Assembly (NCBI RefSeq): GCF_000021985.1
Contig: NC_011901.1
Location: forward strand, 868,001 to 932,000
Length of the DNA: 64,000 bases
Origin: Thioalkalivibrio sulfidiphilus HL-EbGr7
Lineage (GTDB): Bacteria > Pseudomonadota > Gammaproteobacteria > Ectothiorhodospirales > Ectothiorhodospiraceae
Direction: 5' to 3'
The notes beneath the pieces were generated by a model. That model saw only the letters and a program-made list of their open reading frames with translations, was not told where the DNA came from and searched no databases. Positions within the stretch are counted from its first letter, which is position 1. Every line of letters starts with the position of its first letter. This document shows, in pieces, positions 10,937 through 21,755 of the stretch. The position numbers were made by a program, and so were the translations under genes.

Positions 10937-11450
10937 AAATCACCAGTTCATCCAGCCTTCTGCGCGGCGTCACCTCCGGCAGTTCCGCCGGGTAACCCAC
11001 GCACAGCAGCGCCACGGGGCGCTGCGTCTCGGGTAGGCCCAGGTGTTCGGCGACCTGCGCCTCATCGAAGTAACCGACCCAGGTGGAACCCAGTCCGGCG
11101 GCGACCACGGCCAGCTGCGCGTAGGCGCAGGCAATGGTGGCGTCCTGCAGGGCGAACAGGTCCCGCCCCCGTTCGCCGTATTTGCGTGCAGAGCGTTCCG
11201 CCTCGGTGCAGAACACCAGCACCACCGGGGCCTCGGCGATGAAGGCCTGGTCGTGGGCAGCCCGGGAGAGGGCGGCACGCAGGGCGGCGTCACGCACCGC
11301 CACCACGCCGTAGGCCTGCAGGTCACCGGCTGAGGGCGCGGCGATGGCGGTCTCCAGGATGGCGTGAAGTTTTTCATCCTCCACCGGCATGTCCGCCTGG
11401 TAACGGCGGACCGAGTGGCGATGGCGCACGGTCTTGAAGAAGTCCCACAT
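10929..11450 (-). CDS. Nitroreductase family protein
   Basis: The 173-residue protein has the FMN-dependent nitroreductase pattern: VRHRHSVRRYQ near the start, the 'AAPSAGDLQAYGVVAVRD' flavin-binding segment, and GLGSTWVGYFDEAQVAEHLGL towards the end. The substrate is not predictable. It is convergent with glnB and upstream of bamD on the same strand, with 22 bases between them. The C-terminal YK-stop lies at the repeat edge. Confidence 0.88.
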   Translation of the reverse strand: MWDFFKTVRHRHSVRRYQADMPVEDEKLHAILETAIAAPSAGDLQAYGVVAVRDAALRAALSRAAHDQAFIAEAPVVLVFCTEAERSARKYGERGRDLFALQDATIACAYAQLAVVAAGLGSTWVGYFDEAQVAEHLGLPETQRPVALLCVGYPAELPEVTPRRRLDELVIYK

Positions 11451-11472
11451 GGCCTGTGTCCTGTCTGGGGTT

Positions 11473-12246
11473 TCAGCGGTTCTGCAGTCGGGCGGCCCGT
11501 TCCGGATCGTTCAGCGTCAGGACCCGCAGGGCATCATTCGCCAGGTCGTTCAGCTCCAGTTCCCGGTAGGCACGCACCATGACCTCCAGGGCATCCAGGT
11601 TGGAGTCGGCCTCCGGGTAGCGCTCGATCACGGTGCGGGCGCGCTGGGCGGCGGCGAGCCACGCCCCCCGACGCATGTAGAAGTTCGCCACGTGCAGCTC
11701 GTGGGCCGCGAGCATGTTGCGCAGGTAGATCAGGCGCTGGTGGGCGTCCTCGGCATAGCGGCTGTCCGGGAAGTTGCCCACCAGGGTGGAGAAGTCATCG
11801 AAGGCCTGGCGCAGGTGGGCCGGGTTGCGGCTGCTGGGATCCCGGGGGAACCAGCGCTGCAGGTAGCCCTGGCCGCGGTTGGCATTCACCAGGCCCTTGA
11901 GGTAGTAGGCGTAGTCCACGTAGGGATGCCGCGGGTTGATCTGGATGAAGCGATCGGCGGCGGCCAGGGCCATCTCCGGCTCGTCGGCCTTGTGATAGGC
12001 GTAGGCCACTTCCAGCTGGGCCTGCTGGGCGAAGCGGCTGAAGGGGAAGCGGGCCTCCAGGCTCTCGTAATAACTCACCGCCTGGTCGAAGTTGCCCCGG
12101 TCCAGGGCCGCGCGGGCCTCGGTGTAGAGCTGGCTCGCGGACCAGTCGCGGGTGGGATCCTGACGGTTGGCGCCGCAGCCGGCGACCAGGGTGAGGGACA
12201 GCAGGGAGACGAGCAGGAGCAGGATGAACTGACGCATGGGTGTCAT
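11473..12246 (-). CDS. bamD: Outer membrane assembly lipoprotein BamD
   Basis: The 257-residue protein begins with a lipoprotein signal ending LVAGC and continues with TPR-type helices (ASQLYTEARAALDRGNFDQAVSYYESLEARFPFSRFAQQAQLE). It is the essential lipoprotein of the BAM complex that inserts beta-barrel proteins. Divergent bamD and rluD is a conserved gammaproteobacterial arrangement. The start could be ATG 12246 or ATG 12237; both keep the signal sequence. Confidence 0.95.
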   Translation of the reverse strand: MTPMRQFILLLLVSLLSLTLVAGCGANRQDPTRDWSASQLYTEARAALDRGNFDQAVSYYESLEARFPFSRFAQQAQLEVAYAYHKADEPEMALAAADRFIQINPRHPYVDYAYYLKGLVNANRGQGYLQRWFPRDPSSRNPAHLRQAFDDFSTLVGNFPDSRYAEDAHQRLIYLRNMLAAHELHVANFYMRRGAWLAAAQRARTVIERYPEADSNLDALEVMVRAYRELELNDLANDALRVLTLNDPERAARLQNR

Positions 12247-12280
12247 GGGGCACCGGGACTGGAATAATGGGCGGCAGTAT

Positions 12281-12436
12281 AACAAGGGAAACGCTGAATA
12301 ACTCGGCGTTTCCGCGGGCCAGGGACGGCCCGCCCGCGAATCGAACGCCTAAGTGTTTGATTCGCGTAGCCGCGTCCGGGCGTGTACCGGGCGCGGCGCG
12401 CGCTGAACAAGTCCTGGACGGACTTGTTCAGCGCTT
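12281..12436. repeat. Cluster of three intergenic stem-loops between bamD and rluD
   Basis: The divergent intergenic region holds three palindromes: one around 12281-12310 (ggaaacgctgaa ... ggcgtttcc), one around 12336-12366 (gcgaatcgaacg ... gtttgattcgc), and a perfect 15-base one, GCGCTGAACAAGTCC at 12400-12414 with its inverse at 12420-12434. They look like REP-type elements. They leave little room for ordinary promoters for either gene. Confidence 0.7.
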
Positions 12437-12451
12437 CCCAACGAGAGGGCC

Positions 12452-13405
12452 GTGAGCTTGTCCGGAGAGCTTGAAGTCATTCATTTACAGGGGGAAGTGC
12501 CCGAGGCGCTGTCCGGTCAGAGGTTGGACGCCGCCCTGGCGCGCATGTTCCCCAGCTATTCCCGCAGCCGCATCCAGCAGTGGATGGAGGCGGGCTGGGT
12601 GCGTGTGGACGGCGAGACGCCGCGTCGCCGGGACACCGCCCTGGGCGGTGCCCGGGTGGTGATCGAGGCCCGGGTGGAGGCGGCCTCCGAGGATCGGGCC
12701 GAGGACATCCCCCTGGAGGTGATCTACGAGGACGACAGTCTGCTGGTGATCAACAAGCCGCCGGGCCTGGTGACCCATCCCGCCGCCGGCAACCGGGAGG
12801 GCACCCTGGTCAATGCCCTGCTGCACCACGCCCCGGATCTCGCCGCGCTGCCCCGGGCGGGCATCGTGCACCGCCTGGACAAGGAGACCTCCGGTCTGCT
12901 GGTGGTGGCGCGCACCCTGGAGGCCCACACGGACCTGGTGCGCCAGCTCCAGGCGCGCACCGTGGGCCGGGAATACCTGGCCCTGGTGCAGGGCGTGATC
13001 GTGGCCGGCGGCACCGTGGATGCGCCCATCGGGCGCCACCCGGTGGACCGCAAGCGCATGGCGGTGGTCGCCGGCGGCAAGGAGGCCATCACCCATTACC
13101 GGGTGGAGGCGCGCCTCCCCCACCACACCCTGCTGCGGGTGAGACTGGAGACCGGCCGCACCCACCAGATCCGGGTGCACATGGCCCACGTCCATCATCC
13201 CATCGTGGGCGATCCGGTCTACGGCGGGAGACTCAAGGTGCCCGCAGGCCTGTCCGAGGCGGACCAGGCGGTCCTGCGCGGCTTCCGTCGCCAGGCCCTG
13301 CATGCGGCGCGCCTGGAGCTGGTGCATCCCGTCACCGGCGAGGAGATGGGCTGGGAGGCGCCCATGCCTGCGGATTTCGCGGCGCTGCTGGAGGCGCTGT
13401 GTTGA
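12452..13405 (+). CDS. rluD: 23S rRNA pseudouridine(1911/1915/1917) synthase
   Basis: The 317-residue protein has an N-terminal S4 domain (LDAALARMFPSYSRSRIQQWM) and the RluA-family catalytic motif HRLDKETSGLLV with the nucleophilic aspartate, followed by GRTHQIRVHM. It modifies helix 69 of 23S rRNA. The start is GTG 12452, with a GAGAGG ribosome site at about 12443. It is the first gene of rluD-pgeF, followed by clpB. Confidence 0.95.
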   Translation: MSLSGELEVIHLQGEVPEALSGQRLDAALARMFPSYSRSRIQQWMEAGWVRVDGETPRRRDTALGGARVVIEARVEAASEDRAEDIPLEVIYEDDSLLVINKPPGLVTHPAAGNREGTLVNALLHHAPDLAALPRAGIVHRLDKETSGLLVVARTLEAHTDLVRQLQARTVGREYLALVQGVIVAGGTVDAPIGRHPVDRKRMAVVAGGKEAITHYRVEARLPHHTLLRVRLETGRTHQIRVHMAHVHHPIVGDPVYGGRLKVPAGLSEADQAVLRGFRRQALHAARLELVHPVTGEEMGWEAPMPADFAALLEALC

Positions 13406-13410
13406 AATGC

Positions 13411-13552
13411 GAAGGGTGAATTGGGAAGTGGGAAGTGCAAAACAGCCAGCCCGGGATCAGTCCGGCGAGAAAGTGACAATGCTGTCGTCGGCAAGACAAG
13501 TTTCATGCGCAGATGGCGGATTTTCATTTCCCACTTCCCAATTCACACTTCG
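13411..13552. repeat. Inverted repeat pair (GGGAAGTGTGAATTGGGAAG family)
   Basis: The left arm (13411-13437, gaagggtgaattgggaagtg and onward) is matched by an inverted arm at 13530-13552. It lies between rluD and pgeF. The same family recurs at 17615-17688 and 23818-23895. Confidence 0.8.
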
Positions 13553-13578
13553 AACTCTATTCACATTCCCGCTTCACC

Positions 13579-14307
13579 ATGCTTGACCTCCTCCTCCCCA
13601 ACTGGCCCGCCCCCGATCGCATCGGCGCCGCCTCCACCACCCGCCAGGGTGGGGTGAGCCGCGCGCCCTACGACAGCCTGAACCTGGGCGATCACGTGGG
13701 TGATGATCCCGCCGCCGTCGCCGCCAATCGGGCCCTCCTGGTGGACGCGCTGTCCCTGCCCGCCGATCCCCTGTGGCTCACCCAGGTCCATGGCACCACG
13801 GTGGTGGATGCGGCGCGCGGCACGGCCGGCGTGCGTGCCGATGCGTCCGTGGCCTTCGAGCCCGGGGTGGTGTGCGCGGTGATGACCGCCGACTGTCTGC
13901 CGGTGCTGTTCTGCGACGCGGCGGGGACGAAGGTGGGCGCTGCCCATGCGGGCTGGCGGGGTCTGCATGCCGGGGTGCTGGAGGCCACGGTGCAGGCCCT
14001 GGGTGGTGGCGGGGACCTGATCGCCTGGCTGGGTCCGGCCATCGGGCCCGATGCCTTCCAGGTGGGCGCCGAGGTGCGCGCGGCCTTCCTGGACGCAGAT
14101 CCGGGTGCGGCCGGGGCCTTCCGGCCCGATGGCGAGCGCTGGCTGGCGGACATCTATACCCTGGCGCGGCGTCGCCTGGCTGCCTGCGGCGTCAGGTCCG
14201 TGCATGGCGGTGGTTTGTGCACCTGCACCGAGCGCGAGCGCTTCTTCTCCTACCGGCGCGACGCGACCACCGGGCGCATGGCCAGCCTGATCTGGATCAG
14301 GCCGTGA
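13579..14307 (+). CDS. pgeF: Purine nucleoside phosphorylase YfiH/PgeF family (laccase-domain protein)
   Basis: The 242-residue protein has the YfiH/DUF152 signatures TADCLPVLFCD, AAHAGWRGLHAGVLEATV and a C-terminal GLCTCTERERFFSYRRD. In E. coli the family is linked to peptidoglycan quality control, and several members are purine nucleoside phosphorylases or adenosine deaminases. The rluD-yfiH-clpB order is conserved in gammaproteobacteria. The frame runs back into repeat sequence, so ATG 13579 (MLDLLLPNW) is chosen. Confidence 0.9.
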   Translation: MLDLLLPNWPAPDRIGAASTTRQGGVSRAPYDSLNLGDHVGDDPAAVAANRALLVDALSLPADPLWLTQVHGTTVVDAARGTAGVRADASVAFEPGVVCAVMTADCLPVLFCDAAGTKVGAAHAGWRGLHAGVLEATVQALGGGGDLIAWLGPAIGPDAFQVGAEVRAAFLDADPGAAGAFRPDGERWLADIYTLARRRLAACGVRSVHGGGLCTCTERERFFSYRRDATTGRMASLIWIRP

Positions 14308-14320
14308 GGGCGGTAGGGCA

Positions 14321-14411
14321 GATTCAAGATTCAAAATTCAAAATTCAAAATTCAAAATTCAAAGGTCAGTCGCCATCACCCTTTGAATTTTGAATCTTGA
14401 ATCTTGAATTC
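14321..14411. repeat. TTGAATTTTGAA-family inverted repeat pair upstream of clpB
   Basis: The left arm (14321-14364) holds consecutive ATTCAAA units, and the right arm (14380-14411) is its inverse. There is no gene in the 15-base loop. The last bases of the right arm overlap a sigma-32-type -35 element for clpB. Confidence 0.85.
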
Positions 14412-14430
14412 CCGCCTGCCCCACCCATCT
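14403..14430 (+). promoter_or_regulatory. Candidate sigma-32 heat-shock promoter of clpB
   Basis: CTTGAA at 14403-14408 and CCCATCT at 14424-14430, 15 bases apart, fit the sigma-32 pattern CTTGAAA-N11-16-CCCCATNT. The start codon of clpB follows 40 bases later. The -35 half lies inside the intergenic repeat. Confidence 0.6.
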
Positions 14431-14469
14431 TAGGGGTATTGCCAAAGTTGCCCAGCGAGAATTCAGCTC

Positions 14470-17049
<2,580 letters not shown>

Positions 17050-17055
17050 AGAGCG

Positions 17056-17237
17056 GGGTCCGCGAATGAACGCCAATCAACGCAAATGAATGACTGAAAC
17101 CATAAGCTCGAAGGTTTCCGAAGGCCTGGTTACTGGATCAAGGCAGCTACCGCAGGTGTCTGGGGTCAGCCGTTGAGGCCAGGATCGCATGATGTTCCGT
17201 GTTTTATTGGCGTTGATTCGCGTTCATTCGCGGACCC
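17056..17237. repeat. Long inverted repeat pair (GGGTCCGCGAATGAACGC family)
   Basis: GGGTCCGCGAATGAACGC (from 17056) is matched by its inverse ending at 17237, each about 28 bases with few mismatches. The loop is about 125 bases with no visible gene. It lies after clpB and may serve as its transcription end (inference). Confidence 0.8.
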
Positions 17238-17318
17238 TGCGTTTTTCTTGTGTGAATTCCGCCCGCGCCGGCCATCTGTATTAGACTTGCCCGACCATTT
17301 AACCCGGGAGTCCGATCC

Positions 17319-17612
17319 ATGAGCGATGATGCATTGCAGTTGTCCGGTGAACTGGTCCAGCGGATCCAGGACACCCTGTCCGCCAATGACCTCCGTTGCA
17401 AGGACCCGCTGGTGGCGGTGCAGTACCTGGCGGCGGTGACCGGTTACATGCTGGCCAGCCAGTCCATGGCCGAGGACCAGAAGCGGGACTACCTGGAGCA
17501 GCTCACCGGTTTCCTGCACCACGTGTTCAACGACGTGGTCTCCCAGCAGCGCAAGCCCGCCGCCCCGCCGGCCCAGGAGGCCTCGGGGGTGTGGAGACCG
17601 GGGGACGCTTGA
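17319..17612 (+). CDS. Conserved hypothetical protein, small
   Basis: The 97-residue protein is not recognised. It is mostly helical by composition, with LVQRIQDTLSANDL and MAEDQKRDYLEQLTGFLHHVFND, and ends in a Pro/Ala-rich tail. It has no signal peptide or membrane segment. The start is ATG 17319, with AACCCGGGAG upstream as a possible ribosome site. It is followed by a repeat and a convergent gene, so it appears monocistronic. Confidence 0.7.
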   Translation: MSDDALQLSGELVQRIQDTLSANDLRCKDPLVAVQYLAAVTGYMLASQSMAEDQKRDYLEQLTGFLHHVFNDVVSQQRKPAAPPAQEASGVWRPGDA

Positions 17613-17614
17613 TT

Positions 17615-17688
17615 GAAGTGGGAAGTGTGAATTGGGAAGTGCGAAGTTGCTTTTCTTCCCACTTCCAAATTCACACTTCCTACTTGTT
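17615..17688. repeat. Inverted repeat pair (GGGAAGTGTGAATTGGGAAG family)
   Basis: The left arm at 17615-17640 and the inverted right arm at 17658-17688 form a hairpin between two convergent genes. The TAG stop of the minus-strand gene (17680-17682) lies inside the right arm. Confidence 0.8.
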
Positions 17689-18234
17689 CTTCCTCCCCTT
17701 GTTGGTCCTCGTCAGTTCCCGCAGCATCGCCTCCTGCTCGTTGAAGGAGGGGATGTGCTTGCGCCCGGTCTCGTCCGCATCCTTGCCCACGGGCTGGTGG
17801 CCGGCCCGTTCCGATTCCTTGATGCGCACGTATTCATCCAGGCCCGCGTCGTCGTCGGTGTATCGGCCCCGGAATCCCTGGGGCGGGCGGGTGCCGGGCT
17901 TGAGGAAGTGCTGCATGCGCAGGGCCTTGTTGTAGGCGGTCACACGCCGGTCGATCCACACCAGGTCGAAGGCGGCGAACAGCAGGGCCGGCACCAGGCC
18001 CGCGAGGATCCAGACCGGGGCCAGGGTCAGGGCCAGGACCAGGCCCAGCAGGCTCAGGCCCGGGTAGACAAACCCGCCCCGGCGCTCGGCCAGGTAGAAG
18101 CGGTGCAGGCCCAGGGGAAACAGCACCAGCAGGCCGTAGGCCATCGGCCGGCGTTTCATCTCCTGGGCCAGGGTCATGTTCAGGCGCTGCAGGCCGGCGC
18201 CTTCCAGATCCAGTTTCTTCCAGGCTTCGCTCAT
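17680..18234 (-). CDS. TM2-like membrane protein of unknown function
   Basis: The 184-residue protein has two to three hydrophobic segments in the middle (about 30-50 and 57-90). The first is followed by 'GLHRFYLAERRGGF', which resembles the TM2-domain G-x-HRFYLG pattern. The C-terminal half is charged and soluble (about 100-184). No function can be assigned. The stop codon is part of the neighbouring repeat arm. Confidence 0.72.
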   Translation of the reverse strand: MSEAWKKLDLEGAGLQRLNMTLAQEMKRRPMAYGLLVLFPLGLHRFYLAERRGGFVYPGLSLLGLVLALTLAPVWILAGLVPALLFAAFDLVWIDRRVTAYNKALRMQHFLKPGTRPPQGFRGRYTDDDAGLDEYVRIKESERAGHQPVGKDADETGRKHIPSFNEQEAMLRELTRTNKGRKNK

Positions 18235-18407
18235 GTGGGCTTTTATTCCGGGGCTTGGGGAGAGGGAGGAGTGTAGCGGTCGACGGCCCGTCTGCCCATT
18301 GACCCCGGCGGTTCGACGGTTACTGTGGCATTGCCGTGCTTGCGGCTATGCTAATATTCAGCCGATTAACCATACTTATTGCCAAGCACAGGGTATCAGG
18401 GTCTTTC

Positions 18408-19331
18408 ATGGCTGATCGCCGACTACAGGTCTTCTACACCGTGGCGCGTCTGCTGTCCTTCACCAAGGCGGCGGATGCCCTGCACATGACCCAGCCCGCG
18501 GTGACCTTCCAGGTGCGCCAGCTGGAGGATTACTTCAACACCCGGCTGTTCGACCGTACCCACAACCGGGTCAGTCTCACCGAGGCCGGCCGTACCGTCT
18601 ACGAGTATGCCGAGCGCATCTTCGAACTCTACTCGGAGATGGAGAACTCGGTGCGAGAGCTGACCGGCGACGTGAGCGGCGCCCTGACCCTGGGGGCCAG
18701 CACCACCATCGCCGAGTACATGCTTCCCTCCCTGCTGGGGGACTTCAAGAAGAAGTACCCGGAGATCAACATCCGTCTCAAGGTGTCCAACTCCGAGGGC
18801 ATCGTCTCCATGGTGGAGAACAACATCATCGACCTGGGTGTGGTGGAATCACCGGTGAGCAACCGCAACCTGCTGGTGGAGGTCTGCCAGCAGGATCAGC
18901 TGGTGCTGGTGGTGCCGCCGGACCATCCTCTGGCCGGTGAAAAAAAGGCCACCCTGGATCAGATCCTGCTCCAGCCGTTCATCTGCCGGGAGGAAGGCTC
19001 CGGCACCCGGGAGGTGATCGTGGATTACATGGCCAGCCAGGGCGTGGATAAGAACGCCCTGGGGGTGTGCCTGGAACTGGGCAGCCCGGAGGCCATCAAA
19101 GGTGCCGTGGAGGCGGGCATGGGGGTCTCTATCCTGTCCCGGGCCACGGTGGAAAAGGAGCTGGCGCTCAAGCGCCTGGTGGCCATCCCCCTGGCGCCCC
19201 CCCTCGAACGCCCGTTCTCCTTCGTGCGCCAGCGGCAGAAGTTCCGTCTGCGGGCCATGGAGGAATTGCTGGAATTTGCACGCAATTATTGCCAGGTCCA
19301 TGCTGGCGATCTCCCGCGGACCGACGCCTGA
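18408..19331 (+). CDS. LysR family transcriptional regulator
   Basis: The 307-residue protein has an N-terminal winged helix (LQVFYTVARLLSFTKAADAL, TQPAVTFQVRQLE, about 4-40) and a substrate-binding domain starting near LTLGASTTIAEYMLPSLL (about 93-110). The length is normal. The effector region resembles the CysL/CbbR-type branch, but the ligand is unknown. ATG 18408 is chosen because the helix-turn-helix begins right after it; the frame extends to 18336. It is followed after 45 bases by the amidotransferase-like gene on the same strand. Confidence 0.9.
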   Translation: MADRRLQVFYTVARLLSFTKAADALHMTQPAVTFQVRQLEDYFNTRLFDRTHNRVSLTEAGRTVYEYAERIFELYSEMENSVRELTGDVSGALTLGASTTIAEYMLPSLLGDFKKKYPEINIRLKVSNSEGIVSMVENNIIDLGVVESPVSNRNLLVEVCQQDQLVLVVPPDHPLAGEKKATLDQILLQPFICREEGSGTREVIVDYMASQGVDKNALGVCLELGSPEAIKGAVEAGMGVSILSRATVEKELALKRLVAIPLAPPLERPFSFVRQRQKFRLRAMEELLEFARNYCQVHAGDLPRTDA

Positions 19332-19376
19332 ACCGGCACGTCCGCGACATTTGCACAGATCGCCACGGAGTCTTTA

Positions 19377-20120
19377 ATGAAGAACTATCTGGTCGTTCAG
19401 CACACCTATTCAGAATTCCTCGGCCTGGTGGAGAGCCAGCTGGAGAAGCGCGACATCGGCTTCAGCTACTTCCGCCCCTTCGTGGGCCAGGAACTGCCCG
19501 GCTCCGCCGCCCAGTTCGACGGCCTCTGGCTGCTGGGCGGCGCCTGGCCGCTCACCGACGAGGAGCACAATCCCCAGGTGAGCGACGAACTCAACCTCAT
19601 CAGGGTGTTCCAGAAGGCCGGGCGGCCCATCGTGGGCTTGGGCATGGGCGGCCAGCTGGTGGCCATGGCTGCCGGCGGCACGCCGAAGGCGGAACCCATG
19701 CACACGGCGAAGTTCGTCACCGCCAGCAAGACCGCCGCAGGCGAGGGCGACCCCATCGCCGAGGAACTGGACGGGCGCCGCGTGCTGGTCATGTACAACG
19801 GCGACGTGGCCCTGCCCGAAGGCCTGGAGCCCATCCTGGTGGACGAGGATGGCCACTGGCTGGCCGTGCGCCCGGACCCGCTCAGCTATGGCCTGCTGTT
19901 CCGTCCCGAGATGAAGCCCGGCATGCTGGAGGACATCATCATGGAGGCCAGGCACAACCCGCCGCCCCACATCGGCGAGCTGCTCGGCGAGGCGCGCATG
20001 GAGTGGAACCAGATGCAGGAGACCACCGCCCTGGTGCTCAAGGGCCTGGTGACCGGATTGTCCCTGATGCAGGAACGGCGCAAGATGCCGGTGTTCAACC
20101 TCAGGGTGGAGACCCAGTGA
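19377..20120 (+). CDS. Glutamine amidotransferase-like protein lacking the catalytic cysteine
   Basis: The 247-residue protein has the class I glutamine amidotransferase fold pattern: FDGLWLLGG (about 42-50) and a nucleophile-elbow region reading RPIVGLGMGGQLVAMAAGG (about 82-100). In active enzymes this elbow reads G-x-C-x-G-H-Q, so both the cysteine (Met here) and the following histidine (Gly here) are missing. It is probably not a glutaminase and may be a binding or regulatory relative. Its stop overlaps the start of the next gene by four bases, which suggests translational coupling. Confidence 0.72.
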   Translation: MKNYLVVQHTYSEFLGLVESQLEKRDIGFSYFRPFVGQELPGSAAQFDGLWLLGGAWPLTDEEHNPQVSDELNLIRVFQKAGRPIVGLGMGGQLVAMAAGGTPKAEPMHTAKFVTASKTAAGEGDPIAEELDGRRVLVMYNGDVALPEGLEPILVDEDGHWLAVRPDPLSYGLLFRPEMKPGMLEDIIMEARHNPPPHIGELLGEARMEWNQMQETTALVLKGLVTGLSLMQERRKMPVFNLRVETQ

Positions 20121-20491
20121 TCCCATCCGTTGGCATGACGGGCGGTGCCGGAGAGCAGGGCAAGCGCCTGCTCAAGCTGTTCCGTGAACTGTCCGAGGAA
20201 CAGCAGCGCACGTTGCTGTCCTTTGCCGAGTTCCTGGCCAGCCAGGGTGAGCAGGCACCCCGCGAGATCCCCGAGCCCGAGGCCATCCCCCGTCCCGAGG
20301 GGGAGAGCGTGGTCAAGGCCATGAAGCGTCTCTCCGCCACCTACCACATGCTCGACAAGTCCAAACTGCTCAACGAGACCTCCGCGCTCATGGCCCAGCA
20401 CGTCATGCAGGGTCGGCCCGCCGAGGAAGTGATCGACGAGCTGGAAGTGGTGTTCGAGATGCATTACAAGCGCGTCACCGGACGGGAGTAA
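20117..20491 (+). CDS. Conserved hypothetical protein
   Basis: The 124-residue protein is not recognised. It starts at GTG 20117 in a GTGA overlap with the previous gene; an ATG at 20135 is the alternative. It contains LLKLFRELSEEQQRTLLSFAEFLASQ, an acidic/proline linker (IPEPEAIPRPEGE), and a C-terminal helical part with AEEVIDELEVVFEMHYKRV. The overlap with the amidotransferase-like gene suggests they work together (inference). Confidence 0.75.
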   Translation: MIPSVGMTGGAGEQGKRLLKLFRELSEEQQRTLLSFAEFLASQGEQAPREIPEPEAIPRPEGESVVKAMKRLSATYHMLDKSKLLNETSALMAQHVMQGRPAEEVIDELEVVFEMHYKRVTGRE

Positions 20492-20497
20492 GGCCAG

Positions 20498-21574
20498 GTG
20501 ATCGGTCCGCTGCGCGCCTGGTACGACCGGCATTTCTCTGACCCCCAGGTGGTCATCCTGGCCCTGTTGCTGATCTTCGGCACGGCCGTGGTGGTGTTCG
20601 CCGGGCGGCTCATCGCACCGCTGCTGGCCAGCCTGATCTTTGCTTATCTGCTGGATGGTGCGGTGCAGAAGCTGCAGCGCTGGCACATGCCGCGCCTGGC
20701 GGCCGTGATCCTGGTGTTCGTGGTATTCGTCACCCTGTTCATCATCACCCTGCTGGGCCTGATCCCGCTCCTGTCCCAGCAGGTCACGCAGCTGGTGCGC
20801 GAGCTGCCGGCAATGATCGCCCAGGGGCAGTACGTTCTGATGGAGTTGCCGGAGCGCTATCCCCAGTTCATCTCCGAGGAGCAGGTGCGCGACCTGATCG
20901 TCGCGATCCGCGCCGAGGCGACCCTGCTGGGCCAGCGCATGGTGTCCCTGTCCCTGTCCTCGGCCATGCACCTGGTGACCTTCCTGGTGTATCTGATCAT
21001 CGTGCCGCTGATGGTCTTTTTCCTGCTCAAGGACAAGGAAGCCATCCTCGCCTGGATCACCGGTTTCCTGCCCCGTGACCGCGGCCTGGCCAGCGAGGTC
21101 TGGGCCGAGGTGAACGTGAAGATCGCCAGCTACGTGCGCGGCAAGTTCATCGAGATCCTGATCGTCTGGGCGGTCACCTATGTCACCTTTACCCTGTTCG
21201 GCCTCAATTACGCCATGCTGCTGTCGGTGATGGTGGGGCTGTCGGTGATCATCCCCTACATCGGCGCGGCGGTGGTGACCATCCCCGTGGCCATGGTGGC
21301 CTTTTTTCAGTGGGGCCTGGGCAGCGAGTTCGTCTGGGTGCTGGTGGCCTACGGCGTCATCCAGTTCCTGGACGGCAACGTCCTGGTGCCGTTGCTGTTC
21401 TCGGAGGTGGTCAACCTGCACCCGGTGGCCATCATCGCCGCGGTGATCGTGTTCGGTGGCCTCTGGGGCCTGTGGGGCGTGTTCTTCGCCATCCCCCTGG
21501 CCACCCTCATCCAGGCGGTGATCCGTTCCTGGCCACGGCACGGTGAGGTGCCGAGCTCGGAAGAGAAGGCCTGA
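20498..21574 (+). CDS. AI-2E/PerM family transporter
   Basis: The 358-residue protein has seven to eight membrane segments and the PerM/AI-2E pattern: VFAGRLIAPLLASLIFAYLL near the N-terminus, the central VNVKIASYVRGKFIEILIVW-like region and the end motif 'VVNLHPVAIIAAVIVFGGLWG'. Family members are putative permeases, some linked to autoinducer-2 export or Na+/H+ exchange; the substrate here is unknown. The start is GTG 20498, six bases after the previous stop. Confidence 0.88.
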   Translation: MIGPLRAWYDRHFSDPQVVILALLLIFGTAVVVFAGRLIAPLLASLIFAYLLDGAVQKLQRWHMPRLAAVILVFVVFVTLFIITLLGLIPLLSQQVTQLVRELPAMIAQGQYVLMELPERYPQFISEEQVRDLIVAIRAEATLLGQRMVSLSLSSAMHLVTFLVYLIIVPLMVFFLLKDKEAILAWITGFLPRDRGLASEVWAEVNVKIASYVRGKFIEILIVWAVTYVTFTLFGLNYAMLLSVMVGLSVIIPYIGAAVVTIPVAMVAFFQWGLGSEFVWVLVAYGVIQFLDGNVLVPLLFSEVVNLHPVAIIAAVIVFGGLWGLWGVFFAIPLATLIQAVIRSWPRHGEVPSSEEKA

Positions 21575-21582
21575 AATTCCCT

Positions 21583-21752
21583 TTGCCGCAGAGGCGCGGA
21601 GGAACGAAAATATCGGACAGGATTTACATGATTCACAGGATGTCAAAAAATCATTTGGGCTTTTGTCATTTAATCCCGTTAATCATGTAAATCCCGTCGA
21701 TTTCTTGGTTTTTTTGCCTCTGCGCCTCAGCGTCCCTGCGGCAATCATTCCA
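21583..21752. repeat. Composite intergenic inverted repeat (GCCGCAGAGGCG / GGATTTACATGATT type)
   Basis: The outer arms GCCGCAGAGGCGCGGAGG and CCTCTGCGCC...CTGCGGCA are inverse. The inner arms 'caggatttacatgatt' and 'aatcatgtaaatcc' are also inverse. The structure fills the space between perM and phoH, which are convergent. Confidence 0.75.
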
Positions 21753-21755
21753 TCC

